A stretch of 64,000 nt of DNA from Phorcus lineatus. Lineage: Eukaryota > Mollusca > Gastropoda > Trochida > Trochidae. Numbering within the stretch: position 1 is the stretch's first letter; every line of letters begins with the position of its first letter. The stretch covers positions 64,373,022 through 64,437,021 of the forward strand of contig OV121081.1 of NCBI GenBank assembly GCA_921293015.1, written 5' to 3'. Both the position numbers and the translations under genes were made by a program. This document shows, one piece after another, positions 11,935 to 23,236 of this stretch. Below the pieces are notes generated by a model that was given only the letters and a program-made list of their open reading frames with translations, had not been told where the DNA came from and did not search any database.

Positions 11935-13460
11935 CCTAGGTCTAACTATGTCTAACCTATGAATGTCTACACTTATACATTGGCATTACTATTAGCAATG
12001 AGTGTAGAAATTTAGCACATGCAGGACATTATTTATTGGGTTGTGAGTTCGGTATATTTCGTATCTCAGCGTCCCATGCAATTAGCACCCACTTTCTATC
12101 TAACACCATCTCATAACTGAGCTCCCTACTCAGAAATACAGAAAAGTGTTTGATTTAAACTGACAAGCTCAGACGTTTATTAACCTCTTAAATGCTTAAT
12201 GCTTAGATCCTCTTACAGGAAACCTCAAACATGTCCCTTGGTCAGTACTATTTACTATTAGAGATTTTGTTTAATTAAGTTCATAAATGTGTTACATGAA
12301 TATTAGTTTCACTTAATTAAGAGCTACCAATTACCAGCGTTTATTTTGAAATACTAATGTGAATGTTGTAGGGCAACATTAGCAACAACAAAACGCTAAA
12401 GTTTAATCTTTTCATTATAGTTTATTTTCTTTGTCAGATTAGCATCGCATTAGTGCCTCTCTGTCTCAAACGACAACTAAAGGTCTCTCGACCTTCTTTA
12501 AACCATTTATTGCTGCCACACGTTCTTAATGTACATGCACGGACTGTTCAATGGTTGTATCTAATGAAACTTTACTTTTTTGAGAATAGAATGGAGACAG
12601 GTGTCCCTTCACTGAAATATTAGCCTAGTTACGAATAAAATAAAACGAGTCAATTGCGATTTTCTTCTTGTAACAAGATTAGAGAAACTGTGATTTGAAT
12701 TATTTACAGATTTGAATACTCAATATACTTTTTTTTGCCAAACCAAGTTCATACTAATTCTAATTTGATATAATACATTTGTTTTATGGTAAACTGAATG
12801 GACATTGGCTGTGAATTCAGAAACGTCTAGAAATTTCAGAACTAACGTCCTTAGTCGGGTTTGTCTTCTGAAGTTACAGGATGCTTCCTGGATTAAGGTA
12901 CTGTTATTAATCATCTGTTTGATTTAAAAACTGGAACTTCCGGATCATGTAATGCCAGGATGACATGAATTCGATCCAGACAAAGTCATAAACTTTTTGC
13001 ATTAATAGTTGTGAGATAAATCAAGTTTTTTGATCGGCCCAGCTGAATAAATCCACTAGAACAAGACAACAAGGGACTATGAAATTCATTGACCACTCTT
13101 GAATTAGAAAGTTGGCATAGAATAGGTTTATACACATGGGCGCTTGGCAGACTTGCATGATTAATCAATACACCATTCAAAGAGTAAGATTCTCTTTGTG
13201 GTTTTGTGCCATGTTGATGATTTTTTGTCAAATATTACTTTAATTTATAATGACAAGATGTCTTAAAATAAGCTGCACTCTACGATCTGAAATGATCATG
13301 TGCATACTCCCGTGTCTCATCCTTATTTTAATTAAGAACCAAGATGGGCATGTACATGCGTATAATCATACTCATGAAAGAAAGATCACACAGAAAGGTC
13401 TATAACATCACGTAACATTCTCATGCTACAAAACACTTGACAGTAGTCCAAACGAAAGCA
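11935..13460. repeat. S module, copy 1 of the diverged tandem array
   Basis: Shares ordered blocks with 27700-29200, 35040-36500 and 48320-49200. Examples are GTTTGATTTAAACTGACAAG (near 12149; copy 2 has one change near 27947), CATTTGTTTTATGGTAAACTG (near 12776), GAATGGACATTGG, and GGGACTATGAAATTCATTGA with TTAGAAAGTTGG (near 13073-13115). The order is conserved while the sequence is well diverged. No frame stays open, so it looks noncoding. Confidence 0.7.
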
Positions 13461-14215
13461 AGAAATGTAACGATATTCCTTATCATGTTGTCGATAGTAT
13501 TTTACAAAATATATTTATTTAATGTCACACAATGGATTTCAATCATAGTTTAGGATGTAACTAATCCATCATGTGCTTATTAAAAGTTATCATTTTAAGT
13601 CAGGTACATTTTTAAAATCAGGAGTAAGCAGTGGTTGTTGGTTGTTATGCCTCAGTTACAAATATCAAATATTTGTGTCTCGAGCATTAATAATTCAAGA
13701 TTTAAATGTTCTGTTTGTAAGATATGTTTATATGCACTGCTACATGTTAAAGTTGACATAAATTATATATGTATTTCAATGTAAAACGGTTGTAATTTAC
13801 TAAAACGTTTTGGGATATTTGTCAATCTGTGATTTTTCTTGCTTTTAATAAGATGCTCAACAATGTTAAACCACAGCACTTTGGTTTCTTCTTTATCAAA
13901 ACTAAACGCTTCAGAAGAACACATCGAATCAAATACTGACCTTGGTCAAAGTAGGTTCACCTTTACATTCGGGTGTGAAATGGAAACTATGTATCTATGT
14001 AACTATGTATTTACATGTCGGCAGATGTAGGGATCCAAAATAGGATACATGTTTACCCAATCTATGTTTCATATGAATCAACCAGGTTTATAAAAACCGT
14101 CAACGTTCTTTAAAGGTTATAAAAGGTAATCCTTCAACATGAATAGAAATGTTTTTATTGTACATATGTACTTTAAAAGTGTTATGAATAATTGAACACA
14201 TACCTATTTTACTTT
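13461..14215. other. Gene-free AT-rich DNA
   Basis: No feature is supported. Short open frames at 13573-13761 and 13839-14030 have no recognisable motifs. Confidence 0.5.
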
Positions 14216-15244
14216 TCTCTATGTCGGGGGGTTCTCACTGTGCAGGCACCTTTTTTTTAAACAATAGGCCTGTACGGGGGTCGTATCAAGAAATAAAGCT
14301 AGCATTTACACAGCATATACATTCTATTTCAAAATAAATAAAAGTATTTTATCAACATAACAGTTTATTACATGTTTCACAGTGACCTTTATACATTATA
14401 TGTCATAGCATAAACATTCTATTTCAAAATAAATAAATATAGACTATATACAATATATATCTTCTATGTTTCCATATTAAATTTTCAATGAAATTATAGT
14501 CCAACAAAGTGAGACACTGCATCTGCGTGCAGCAAGGGGGTCTTGGCACCAGTCAGGAGGAGATGCTTCTGCCGTTGGATCCCATGGTCCAGGTTCCTAT
14601 ATTTCTTCTTAGGGCGCTGCTTCCCCCCTACCAACATCTGAGCTATAGTGGTGTCAGTGTGGCTCTGCTCCTTCTTCATGAGATCGATAAACCTGTACAG
14701 GTTTGGATGTTTTGGTCCACGTGTGGCTAGTCTGGAGTGCCACCCTTCAACTTGGTTCGTTGTTCTGGCGCCATCGGTGTTGAAGTGGTTCCAGACGGAC
14801 CTGCCAGGACTCTCTACCCACTGCTCGGTGACATAGTCGGCAAATTGTTGGATGGAGGGGTCGTCGAGGTTTACACTGTCCAAAGCATTCATCCACACGT
14901 CGTCAATGTCTTGTGGTCTTACTAGGGGTAGGGCGGAAGCACGTTTCACAAACAGGGTAACGTCGGGGTCGGCGCCGAAACGTGCTTGGAGGCCACAATG
15001 TTGAACGTTTCGCCATATCGCCTGTCTGAAGTGAAACATACACCCCTTGAGCTGGCATTGGAACACGTCTTGGATGGCATTCTGGGCGGCTGCTTCAAAG
15101 TCCGTGAAGACGTTGACTGATCTTAGAGGAAGGTGTAGTTGCTCTGCCTTCTGCTTGAGGATAACTGCTGACATGACCCCTTTCCTTAACACAACACAGT
15201 TAATCCTAATCCCTGCCTGCACAGTGAGAACAAATCTCTATGTC
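14216..15244 (-). mobile_element. Short MULE-type element with 18-bp TIRs and 10-bp target duplication
   Basis: GTTCTCACTGTGCAGGCA at 14231-14248 recurs exactly as its reverse complement at 15214-15231, facing inward. Just outside, TCTCTATGTC occurs at 14216-14225 and again at 15235-15244. A 10-bp direct repeat around matching inverted ends is the signature of MULE insertion (8-11 bp duplications). Between the ends lie a 242-codon MULE transposase C-terminal half and a 3' part containing a 95-bp-spaced duplication (CATTCTATTTCAAAATAAAT near 14320 and 14415). At about 1 kb it is far too short for a full MULE and is best read as an internally or 5' truncated derivative. Confidence 0.8.
14494..15222 (-). 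CDS. MULE transposase, C-terminal half (truncated)
   Basis: The 242-codon open frame has no internal stop and begins at a GTG inside the right terminal repeat, so it has no true start of its own. VFTDFE (D41) corresponds to the second catalytic acidic residue of the MULE DDE domain. CMFHF (C61, H64) is the CxxH motif that follows it, and RTTNQVEGWH (E159) is the final acidic block typical of metazoan MULE transposases. The first aspartate and the N-terminal DNA-binding region are missing. The basic patch KQRPKKKYR lies near residues 201-209. The upstream sequence TTGTTCTCACTGTGCAG also looks like a splice acceptor, so a spliced fusion is possible. A catalytically competent product is not expected from this copy. 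Confidence 0.8.
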   Translation of the reverse strand: MQAGIRINCVVLRKGVMSAVILKQKAEQLHLPLRSVNVFTDFEAAAQNAIQDVFQCQLKGCMFHFRQAIWRNVQHCGLQARFGADPDVTLFVKRASALPLVRPQDIDDVWMNALDSVNLDDPSIQQFADYVTEQWVESPGRSVWNHFNTDGARTTNQVEGWHSRLATRGPKHPNLYRFIDLMKKEQSHTDTTIAQMLVGGKQRPKKKYRNLDHGIQRQKHLLLTGAKTPLLHADAVSHFVGL

Positions 15245-15360
15245 ATGTAAACAGATACTTAACAATATTAACATTATTGGATTTTGGTTGCTGATATTGT
15301 ACGAAGATTACACTGAAGGCCTTTGTAGTATAAAGCATATATTCCTTTGAGTTCCAATTA

Positions 15361-17610
15361 TCAAAATATATATTTTTATTACGGATGCAAGTACTAATGT
15401 TACAAAATCAGACAGAAAGCTTTGCAAAATAAAGTGAAGTAAAAGCATCAAATGGTGAAAACAAGATGTTTGTACAAAGATATAATTCTAAGAAACCTTT
15501 TTTTATGCTATAAGGTCATTCTTTAATAATTTATCAACAATATCGTTTTTGGCATATAAAGATCATTTCACAGCATAAATGTTATTTTCATATCAGTAGG
15601 ACCGTTTTTAACAATAACAGATATCCGAAGGGCAACCCTCATTAACTCTTTTATTTGAATTGAATGCCTGATACAATGCGAATAAAACGATGTGATTAGC
15701 TTTTTGTTAAAAGCAGATATGAAAAGAAATATAAATTTTTTATGAATGCCATGAGTAGCGACTAAAAGGCGTGTTGAAACTGAACTGTTCACTGTTATCG
15801 ATGCATTTTGATGAACAATTCAGATAAACATTAGCTGAAAGACAAACAGTGTTTCCTGTAAATGATTTTATACTATCTAATTATTATTTAATTCAGAAAA
15901 TTATTATGTAAATTATTTTCAAGAGATCATAATTTATACGTGTGTAAGGGTCTGTGTAGGCTGCCGCAGTGGTAATCATTATACCCAGTCTTTTTTTTCT
16001 AATTAAGCGCTTTGAGCATGGAACTTTTTTCATGGACACATGCACTATACAAATGATCTATTATTACTTTATTACTATACCTTATATTTTCGTTGTTAAG
16101 AAGTTGATTTGAATAAGACATGAAATATTTCGATTACCCGTGTTTGTTCCTGAATGCTTTTTGCCTATTGCTTCTTTTAATTTATATGAAGATAAGTTAA
16201 GAAAATGACGTAACCATCAAACAATCAAAGGATTTCTTTTTTACATGCTCCATTACGAAAAAAATTTATTCAAATGTTATTAGTTCGATCTACTCAAAGT
16301 CTATTGATCACAATGATTATGAATAAGGATAATTTCAATTCCTATAATCCGATCGTTGCAAAAATAAATGTTTTGTCTTTGGAACGTTTTTGAACGTTCT
16401 TCAAAACCTTTTAATGACATAATGAACCACAAGTTGGATTCCCACAGACAATAGTATGGCCGACAGGAAGAGTCCTATTATTGACAAATTTAGATACACT
16501 ATTTTAGATAGTAAATTGCAGAATTCAAATTAACTAGATTCAAAGATTTCAAAAGACATTCTGCCTCAACCCTTTACAATCTGAAAATAGATTAACATGG
16601 AAAGGTCAAAGCAATTTGAAATGGTTTCCTTAAAATATCGTCAATGTCACACTGACCATCTAAACCATTGTAAAACACGATGCATTTACATTGAGTATTG
16701 GTCGGGATCTAAAGATGTATACCAGCATTTGAATTATCATTCCACTTCAGCCAAACCGATTTTATTCAAAATTAATTTTGCTTGACATGATTTTGAATGT
16801 TTTTATTGCTCGACATTTGAGATAAAAAAATTCTTTTAAAGTGCGTTTCTTCTTTTTATCACTTACCCTCGAGATACATAAATTATAAATGAGTTGTTTC
16901 CAAGAATTAATGTATACTGTTGGATAATAATAGCAATACCAATTCTGGCAGATAGAATTATGCTATAGTTCTTGTTAATGGGGTAGTAATTTTTAATTCT
17001 TTAAATTGATAAATCATTTAGTCAAAATGGCATATAAATAGACGTGTTAGAAGGCAACAAGTAAAAATTTTAATTTGGAATAAAAAGTGGAATTGGTATA
17101 ATTTTGTTAGTACTATGTCTATAAACTTTATTCACAGATTTATAATCGATCTAGCATATTAATATCGAAATTAGTTAATAAATAGAAATATAGTTAAATA
17201 TACATTAGAAGAACAACTATAACAATGTTACAGAGTTACTGTTTGTCATAAACGTACTTCATTGTCTACATTTGTTTGATATTGATAATCAGATTATTGA
17301 TCATAATTCGTTCTCAAGCTTTCATCTGGTTAGCATCAATTATCACATGATCTACTTTTTAACGTTTCATAACAGAATCTCAGTTATTCATGTAACACTT
17401 ATGTGTTGAGTTTTGTTACTACATGTAAGCATCTGCATGTAATAATTTAATTTGGACCAGTCTGTTGTGGGAACACAGCTGTCAATTTCGGAAGGAATAC
17501 AACCAAAGATAATCCATTTTTATCAAGATAGGCCTATACATTGTTTCCAGCATAGTTTAAGTTATCCGAGACTGGGTCTGATAATTCAAGATCATCGAAT
17601 TAACTTTTAA
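15361..17610. repeat. R module, copy 1 of the tandem array
   Basis: TTACGGATGCAAGTACTAAT (near 15380) recurs with one change near 25704 and in degenerate form near 37476. GTGAAAACAAGATGTTTGTAC (15454) recurs near 25792. GTCACACTGACCATCTAAACC (near 16647) is matched near 27160, 31125 and 38828. The block is noncoding and holds a SINE relic at 15965-16080. The BEL element splits its right end. Confidence 0.7.
15965..16080 (+). repeat. Relic of an (ATT)n-tailed SINE
   Basis: AATTAAGCGCTTTGAGCATGG, then a CACTATACAAATGATC stretch and TATTATTACTTTATTACTA, is the usual 3' end of invertebrate SINEs whose tail is (ATT)n. The 5' part is diverged (GCCGCAGTGGTAATCATTATACCC). An old copy; family not named. 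Confidence 0.45.
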
Positions 17611-17615
17611 AGTGT

Positions 17616-18040
17616 TGTAACGAACGAACAAACTAAGAAGGGGAGCGACGTCACATCTTTATTCTTTTAGAGAAAGATTGACTGAAAACAATAAACAGGA
17701 CTTATAATTTAAATGCATCAGTCAATTAGTATGTTTACGTTCATACATGTGCATGCAGCCGAACTTACAAACTCCATGTTCTTTACAATGAAAAGCTTTT
17801 ATATTCATTAAATCAATTAAACATGTTAAAGTAGGGTTTAATATTGTTTATCTTACCGTTTTATATGCGCTCTCTAAACTTATGAACAAACTTGACTTGA
17901 AGACACCAACACGGTCCCTCCACGAACACGACTTGATACCATGTGACAACCATCTGGAATTACCTGCCCCTAACTGGGCTCACGTGTGCTATGCGCAAAC
18001 GAGAAAACTTTAAATATAATTTACCAACCAAATCCTTACA
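17616..18040 (-). repeat. BEL 3' LTR
   Basis: 425 bp with TGTAA/TTACA inverted ends, identical to 24901-25325 by direct reading. On the coding strand an AATAAA signal falls near the end (plus-strand TTTATT at 17658-17663), suited to polyadenylation of the element's RNA, and a TGACGTC motif lies close by. Confidence 0.95.
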
Positions 18041-18056
18041 TTCCGACCCCTTAATT
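18041..18056 (-). promoter_or_regulatory. Candidate polypurine tract
   Basis: Immediately upstream of the 3' LTR on the element's strand the sequence reads AATTAAGGGGTCGGAA. It is purine-rich but broken by T and C residues. Its position is exactly where plus-strand priming occurs in LTR elements. Confidence 0.4.
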
Positions 18057-18272
18057 GTGGAATTAAATGAAACAATTACCAACAAAACCATCAAAACTGA
18101 TAGCTTAATTCTACTTTCTGTGAGAAACACAACCTTCTTTGAAATATATCAACAAAGAAATATGAAAAACTTCTTTTAACTTATCAAAAAAGAAATATGG
18201 CAACCTCTTCCAAACTAGTCAGTACCACACAACTCGTCATTAGCTACTTGTTATACCAACTCAATGTCTACT

Positions 18273-21200
18273 TCACTTCACAGTGGCCTCAAGGATGACA
18301 CACAACTTGTCAAATGGTCTTGTTAGAGTTGAAGTTGCAGTTTTAAGCTCAACTGTTCGCACAAACCCCCTTTTGTCTGTTAGTACCTTCGTAACTCGTC
18401 CAAGACTCCATGCATTTCTCGGTAGATTGTCCATAACCAAAACAATATCATTTACATTAACATTTCGATGAGGACTTGACCATTTCTGACGCTCTTGTAG
18501 GGACGTCAAATATTCTTGTGACCATCTTTTCCAGAAAATATTTGCAAGATATTGTATCTGTCTCCAGCGACGACGTGTGTAGCAATCACTTTCTACATAC
18601 AAACCTGGAGGCAGTCGTTCTCCACTTCTAAGCAGGAGAAGGTGGTTTGGTGTCACAGGAGTCAAATCATATATGTCACTTGAAACTGTTGTGATGGGCC
18701 TGTTGTTGACAATAGATTCGACTTCGCAAAACAGTGTATGAATTCCTTCATCATCCATCTTGATGACTTGTGAACGCAACAGAGAGTACATGATTTTCCT
18801 GATAGTTCTGATCATTCTTTCCCATGCTCCTCCGAAGTGAGAACCCATGGGCGGGTTAAACTCCCATGATATTCCTCTCTGTATCATTTCCTGGTGAATA
18901 AGATGAAGATTCCAAGACTCTATTGCTTCCTTCATCTCTCGCTTGCTTCCAATAAAGTTGGTACCATTGTCAGACCAGATCTTTTTGGGACATCCACGTC
19001 TTGCAATAAATCGACGAATTGCGTTAATGCATGATGAAGTGTCAAGTTGAGATGCAACTTCAAGATGAATGGCTCTTGAAGCCAAACAGGTAAAAACTAC
19101 CCCATAACGTTTGACATTACTTCGTCCTCTCTTAACTGTAAATGGACCAAAGAAATCCACTCCAACTCTGGTGAATGGAGGTTCGTCACTTGATACCCTA
19201 TCCAATGGAAGGTCAGCCATCTTCTGTTCCTTTTGCTTTGCCTTGTAAGATCTGCAGATGACGCACTTTGAGGTAACATTCTTGATGAGGTAACCAAGTC
19301 CTAAGATCCAGTATTTCTGCCTTAAATGACTTGTCATAGCAGCTTTTCCTAAATGGCCAACAGCTTGATGGGCATCCTGTACGATAAGTTCAGTGACACG
19401 TGAGTTCTTAGGTAGTAGGACGGGGTGCTTAGTTTCAAAGTCCAAACTTGAACGACTTAGTCTTCCTCCAACACGGATCACACCTTCTATATCAATTGGA
19501 TCCAGTTTCCTTATTGACTTATTAATACTTGACACACTTTGTTTGTCTAGGGCATCAAAAAGTTCTTGAAAGTGAGATTGTTGAACCTGGGTAAGTATAA
19601 CCCTTTCAGCCTTCTGCATAATCTCTACATCAAGTCTTGTTTTTGTTGTTGGCTTTGTCTTGCTTAATTTTCTTTCACCTTTTTTCTGTTTCAGATAATT
19701 GAAGAAGAGAAGATAGTACCCAACAAACCTTTTCAGTTTGAACCACGAAGAGCAATAGCTGACAAGCTTACTGAGTGGACTCTCCAGAGGTACTTGCAGA
19801 TGTGTTGTATTCATACTTTTTATTTCAGGTTCATCTTCTGGTAGTTCTCCAACTTCAACGTTTGGCCATTCTGTTTCTGGTTTTGCCAAGAAGGAAGGTC
19901 CTTGAAACCAGACAGGAGCATAGTCAACGAACTCGTTCATATTCATCCCTCTTGAAGCTGGATCCGCCGGGTTTTCCTTGGTAGACACATAATTCCAATG
20001 GTCAATGTCGGAGCCATCACGGATAACAGCAATCCTATTTGCCACGAAGGTCTTGAAACGGGTCTTTTCATTTGCCAAATATCGTAGGACAGTCATGCTG
20101 TCTGTCCAAAAGAATACTTGATGCAATTTGTACTGGACTAATTTCTGTACCAGAAGCGAGAGACGAACAGCTACGCATGCTGCAGTGAGTTCCAGTCTTG
20201 GAACAGAGATCTTCTTGAGGGGTGTCACTCTAGCTTTAGACAAAACGAAAGAACAATGGATGTCTCCCTGTTCGTTTACGAGCCTGAAGTATGCCACAAC
20301 GCCATATCCCACTTCGCTTGCGTCTGCAAAGACATGAAGTTGACAATCCATTACTGTTCCAAAATCGGCTGGCTTGTAACACCTTGGAACACATAGATTC
20401 TCCAATGTAGGAAGGTCTGCTAACCACTGTCGCCATGACCTCAGTTGAGCTCCTGCGATATCTTCATCCCATCCGATACCAGAACGACATATTTCCTGGA
20501 GTAAAATCTTTGCCTTAAGGACAAATGGAGATCCAAGTCCCAAAGGATCGTAAACAGAACTCACCACTGACAATATCATTCTCCTTGTAAGTCCCTTGCT
20601 CTTGACTTTTACTTGAAATCCTAGCAAATCGTCCTGAACTTTCCACTTGACCCCTAAGGCTCGCTCAACAACACTTTCTCCCTTTATCTCTTCTAGGTTA
20701 AAGTCCTTAGCTGCTTCTCCTCTGTCTTGAAGGGGTACATTATCCAACACATCAATGCAATTAGAAATCCACTTTCTCAAGTTGAATCCTCCTTTGCTGC
20801 ACATTTCAGTCACTTCATGAACTTGTTTCGCTGCTTCTGCAGAGGTGGGTTGAGAAGTGAGGCAGTCGTCAACATAAAAATTGTTTCTGACAGCATCAGA
20901 GACACCTGGACTGAAGAGGGATTCATTATCCTTTGCTGTCTGTAGGAGTGCGGAGTTTGCGCAACTTGGCGAGGATGTGGCGCCAAACATATGAACTTTC
21001 ATGCGACACTTGATGGGCTCTTGGGTGCAATCTCCATGTGGCCACCACAGGAAACGTTGGTAATTCCAGTGCTTCTTGATCACCAGAACTTGATAAAACA
21101 TGCTCTCGATGTCCCCCATAGCTGCATATGGTTCTTGTCTGAACTTTATAAGGACTCCAAGCAGACTACTTGTCAAATCAGGTCCAGAGAGTAGCTGTTG

Positions 21201-23219
21201 ATTCAAACTGACACCATCATAAACGAATGCACAATTAAAGACAACTCTTATCTTCTTCTTTTGGGGATGGAACACACCATGATGTGGGATATACCATACG
21301 GAGCCATCGACTGGTTCTTCCTCATCACTTGGTATGGTTTCTGCATAACCTTTCTTGAAAAGATTCTCCATGAAGCCAGTGTACTCCTGCTTGAACAAGT
21401 CGTCACCTTCAAGCCTTTTCTTTAACCTTTGCAGCAGACGGTGAGCTGTGCTGTAGTTGTTTGGGAAAATAACTTCCGAGTTCCTAAACGGCAAGGCAAT
21501 ACTGTAATGCCCATCCTCAAGCGTAATGGAGTTGTCAACTTTCCTCATGAACAGTTTGTCTTCTTGAGAGTACTGTCTCTCATCATCAATGAGTCTCTCG
21601 GGGAAGTCAGAGTTGTACGAATGTCTTATCATCTGGTCAAGCTTGTTCAAACTCTCAAACTCTTGGATTGCAGTCACCTCTATCCTGTTCATCATGCACT
21701 CATGAACTTCAGGACATGTGTCAATTGGACGTATAAGATTCCAAACAGCCCATCCAAGTCTTGTCTTGGTAGCATGTGGCGTGTGATCTGGACCAACGAT
21801 CACTTCGAGGGGAGAGTAGGCATCAGCAACGTTGTTTCCAATGAGAAGTCCAATGTCTGCTTCAATTTCGGGAATATGCAGACCCTTGAAGTGAGGCCAC
21901 TTTGAAACATCTGAAGCAGTTGGTATATGTACCTTGCTGACTGGAAGCTTATCCACTGTGAACACATTAGGCAAGTCAACATTATTGTCCATAGCAAGAT
22001 TAAACACTTGTAAACCACGTAATGCACAAGTGTTAATTGTGCGGGGTTCTCCCATACTTGTTATGTTCACTTTCATTTGTTTACCATTTACTCCCAACTT
22101 TCTCATTAAAGATTCAGTGCAAAAGGTAGAGCTACTGCCGGGATCCAAAAACGCGTAAGTCTCTACACAATGTGAACGGTTTTTCATCTTTACCTTTACA
22201 GGGATGATCACCATGGTGCATATCGCCTCTTCCTGACCGACCCCCGTATCCGACGAAAAGCAGGAATTCGATGCACTCGTAACCCTTGGAACGAACTGCT
22301 GACTTTTGGATGGAGGATGGTCCATGTGGAAGTAAGTGTTGTGACGACCTTGACAGACAGAACACGTAATGTCAACACAGCAGCTGGTGCTCCTGTGTCC
22401 AGACTGCAGACACCTGAAACACAACCTTTTATCCATGACAAATTGCCACTTCTTAGCATACGACAGAGAACCAAATTTCTCACACTTCATAACAATATGA
22501 CCTTTACCATCACAATACAGACACCTGTCTCTCGGCGGTCCGTCAGTGATTAACTTTGTTGATGACTGAACATCTGTAGCAACACTCAATTTTGAAAAAG
22601 TACCTTTACCCTTTCCCTGCCTGGAAAGACTGGATGATAGTCTAGGTTGCAAATTGTTCAGGGCATCCTTCCCAAACACCGGGTCATTTGCCTTTCTAGC
22701 TTCCCTTTTCAGAAAACAAACTACTTCCTGAAACCCAAGAGATCTACCATAGTCATTCAAATGTTGAGCATGAGACCTAAACCTTTCCTGGTATGTGTAA
22801 GGTATCTTAGCAATAATCCTTCTAATGTTATCAATGTTGTTCAACACACCAGAAGACCCTACAGCATTGTTGCACTCATTCAAAAACACAGCATAATCCT
22901 CTAAACCCTTGGGAGAATCAGCTCTAATGACAGGCCAATTAAGTGCTTTGCTTATGAAAGAGTTAACTACAACATTTTCATTACCATACTTTTCTTCAAG
23001 ATCATGCATAGCAGCTGGAAACCCCTTGCGGGCATCTAAACACACATAACTGCTAACAATTTTCTTAGCTTCACCTGATGTAAATTGTTCTAAGTACGTC
23101 ATGCGCTCATCAGGATCACATGTATTGTTCAAAACCTTAGTCTTAAATTGTCTCATAAACTTATGATAGTCCATGGGATTGCCAGTGAAAACACTTATTT
23201 CTGGCACAGGTTTACTCAA
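18273..23219 (-). CDS. pol: BEL/Pao Gag-Pol polyprotein (protease, RT, RNase H, integrase)
   Basis: 1648 codons, uninterrupted. A DUF1759-like Gag domain occupies about residues 1-180. Zinc knuckles are at C233-C236-H241-C246 and C267-C270-H275-C280, with a third Cys/His cluster at 286-298. The aspartic protease active site is FLDPGSSS (D359). The RT has D703 (MGDIESMF) and YVDD at 782-785. RNase H has D966, E1010, D1040 and D1086. The integrase zinc finger is H1284, H1289, C1319, C1322 and the catalytic triad D1355, D1417, E1467. A DUF5641-like tail spans about 1550-1640. The frame has no ATG at its head: the first possible start is TTG at 23219, and the same frame is open upstream to a stop at 23319-23321, overlapping ORF1. 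The product would probably be made by -1 frameshifting from ORF1 or by an unusual start. All catalytic residues seem present, so the enzyme could be active. Confidence 0.95.
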   Translation of the reverse strand: MSKPVPEISVFTGNPMDYHKFMRQFKTKVLNNTCDPDERMTYLEQFTSGEAKKIVSSYVCLDARKGFPAAMHDLEEKYGNENVVVNSFISKALNWPVIRADSPKGLEDYAVFLNECNNAVGSSGVLNNIDNIRRIIAKIPYTYQERFRSHAQHLNDYGRSLGFQEVVCFLKREARKANDPVFGKDALNNLQPRLSSSLSRQGKGKGTFSKLSVATDVQSSTKLITDGPPRDRCLYCDGKGHIVMKCEKFGSLSYAKKWQFVMDKRLCFRCLQSGHRSTSCCVDITCSVCQGRHNTYFHMDHPPSKSQQFVPRVTSASNSCFSSDTGVGQEEAICTMVIIPVKVKMKNRSHCVETYAFLDPGSSSTFCTESLMRKLGVNGKQMKVNITSMGEPRTINTCALRGLQVFNLAMDNNVDLPNVFTVDKLPVSKVHIPTASDVSKWPHFKGLHIPEIEADIGLLIGNNVADAYSPLEVIVGPDHTPHATKTRLGWAVWNLIRPIDTCPEVHECMMNRIEVTAIQEFESLNKLDQMIRHSYNSDFPERLIDDERQYSQEDKLFMRKVDNSITLEDGHYSIALPFRNSEVIFPNNYSTAHRLLQRLKKRLEGDDLFKQEYTGFMENLFKKGYAETIPSDEEEPVDGSVWYIPHHGVFHPQKKKIRVVFNCAFVYDGVSLNQQLLSGPDLTSSLLGVLIKFRQEPYAAMGDIESMFYQVLVIKKHWNYQRFLWWPHGDCTQEPIKCRMKVHMFGATSSPSCANSALLQTAKDNESLFSPGVSDAVRNNFYVDDCLTSQPTSAEAAKQVHEVTEMCSKGGFNLRKWISNCIDVLDNVPLQDRGEAAKDFNLEEIKGESVVERALGVKWKVQDDLLGFQVKVKSKGLTRRMILSVVSSVYDPLGLGSPFVLKAKILLQEICRSGIGWDEDIAGAQLRSWRQWLADLPTLENLCVPRCYKPADFGTVMDCQLHVFADASEVGYGVVAYFRLVNEQGDIHCSFVLSKARVTPLKKISVPRLELTAACVAVRLSLLVQKLVQYKLHQVFFWTDSMTVLRYLANEKTRFKTFVANRIAVIRDGSDIDHWNYVSTKENPADPASRGMNMNEFVDYAPVWFQGPSFLAKPETEWPNVEVGELPEDEPEIKSMNTTHLQVPLESPLSKLVSYCSSWFKLKRFVGYYLLFFNYLKQKKGERKLSKTKPTTKTRLDVEIMQKAERVILTQVQQSHFQELFDALDKQSVSSINKSIRKLDPIDIEGVIRVGGRLSRSSLDFETKHPVLLPKNSRVTELIVQDAHQAVGHLGKAAMTSHLRQKYWILGLGYLIKNVTSKCVICRSYKAKQKEQKMADLPLDRVSSDEPPFTRVGVDFFGPFTVKRGRSNVKRYGVVFTCLASRAIHLEVASQLDTSSCINAIRRFIARRGCPKKIWSDNGTNFIGSKREMKEAIESWNLHLIHQEMIQRGISWEFNPPMGSHFGGAWERMIRTIRKIMYSLLRSQVIKMDDEGIHTLFCEVESIVNNRPITTVSSDIYDLTPVTPNHLLLLRSGERLPPGLYVESDCYTRRRWRQIQYLANIFWKRWSQEYLTSLQERQKWSSPHRNVNVNDIVLVMDNLPRNAWSLGRVTKVLTDKRGFVRTVELKTATSTLTRPFDKLCVILEATVK

Positions 23220-23236
23220 GTGATTGACAAAAGAAG

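Noticed and set aside
14509-15250. Plus-strand frames opposite the MULE transposase
   Set aside because: Antisense shadows of the transposase frame.
19775-22904. Many plus- and minus-strand open frames over the BEL element
   Set aside because: They are antisense or out-of-frame shadows of the 1648-codon pol frame, with no motifs of their own.
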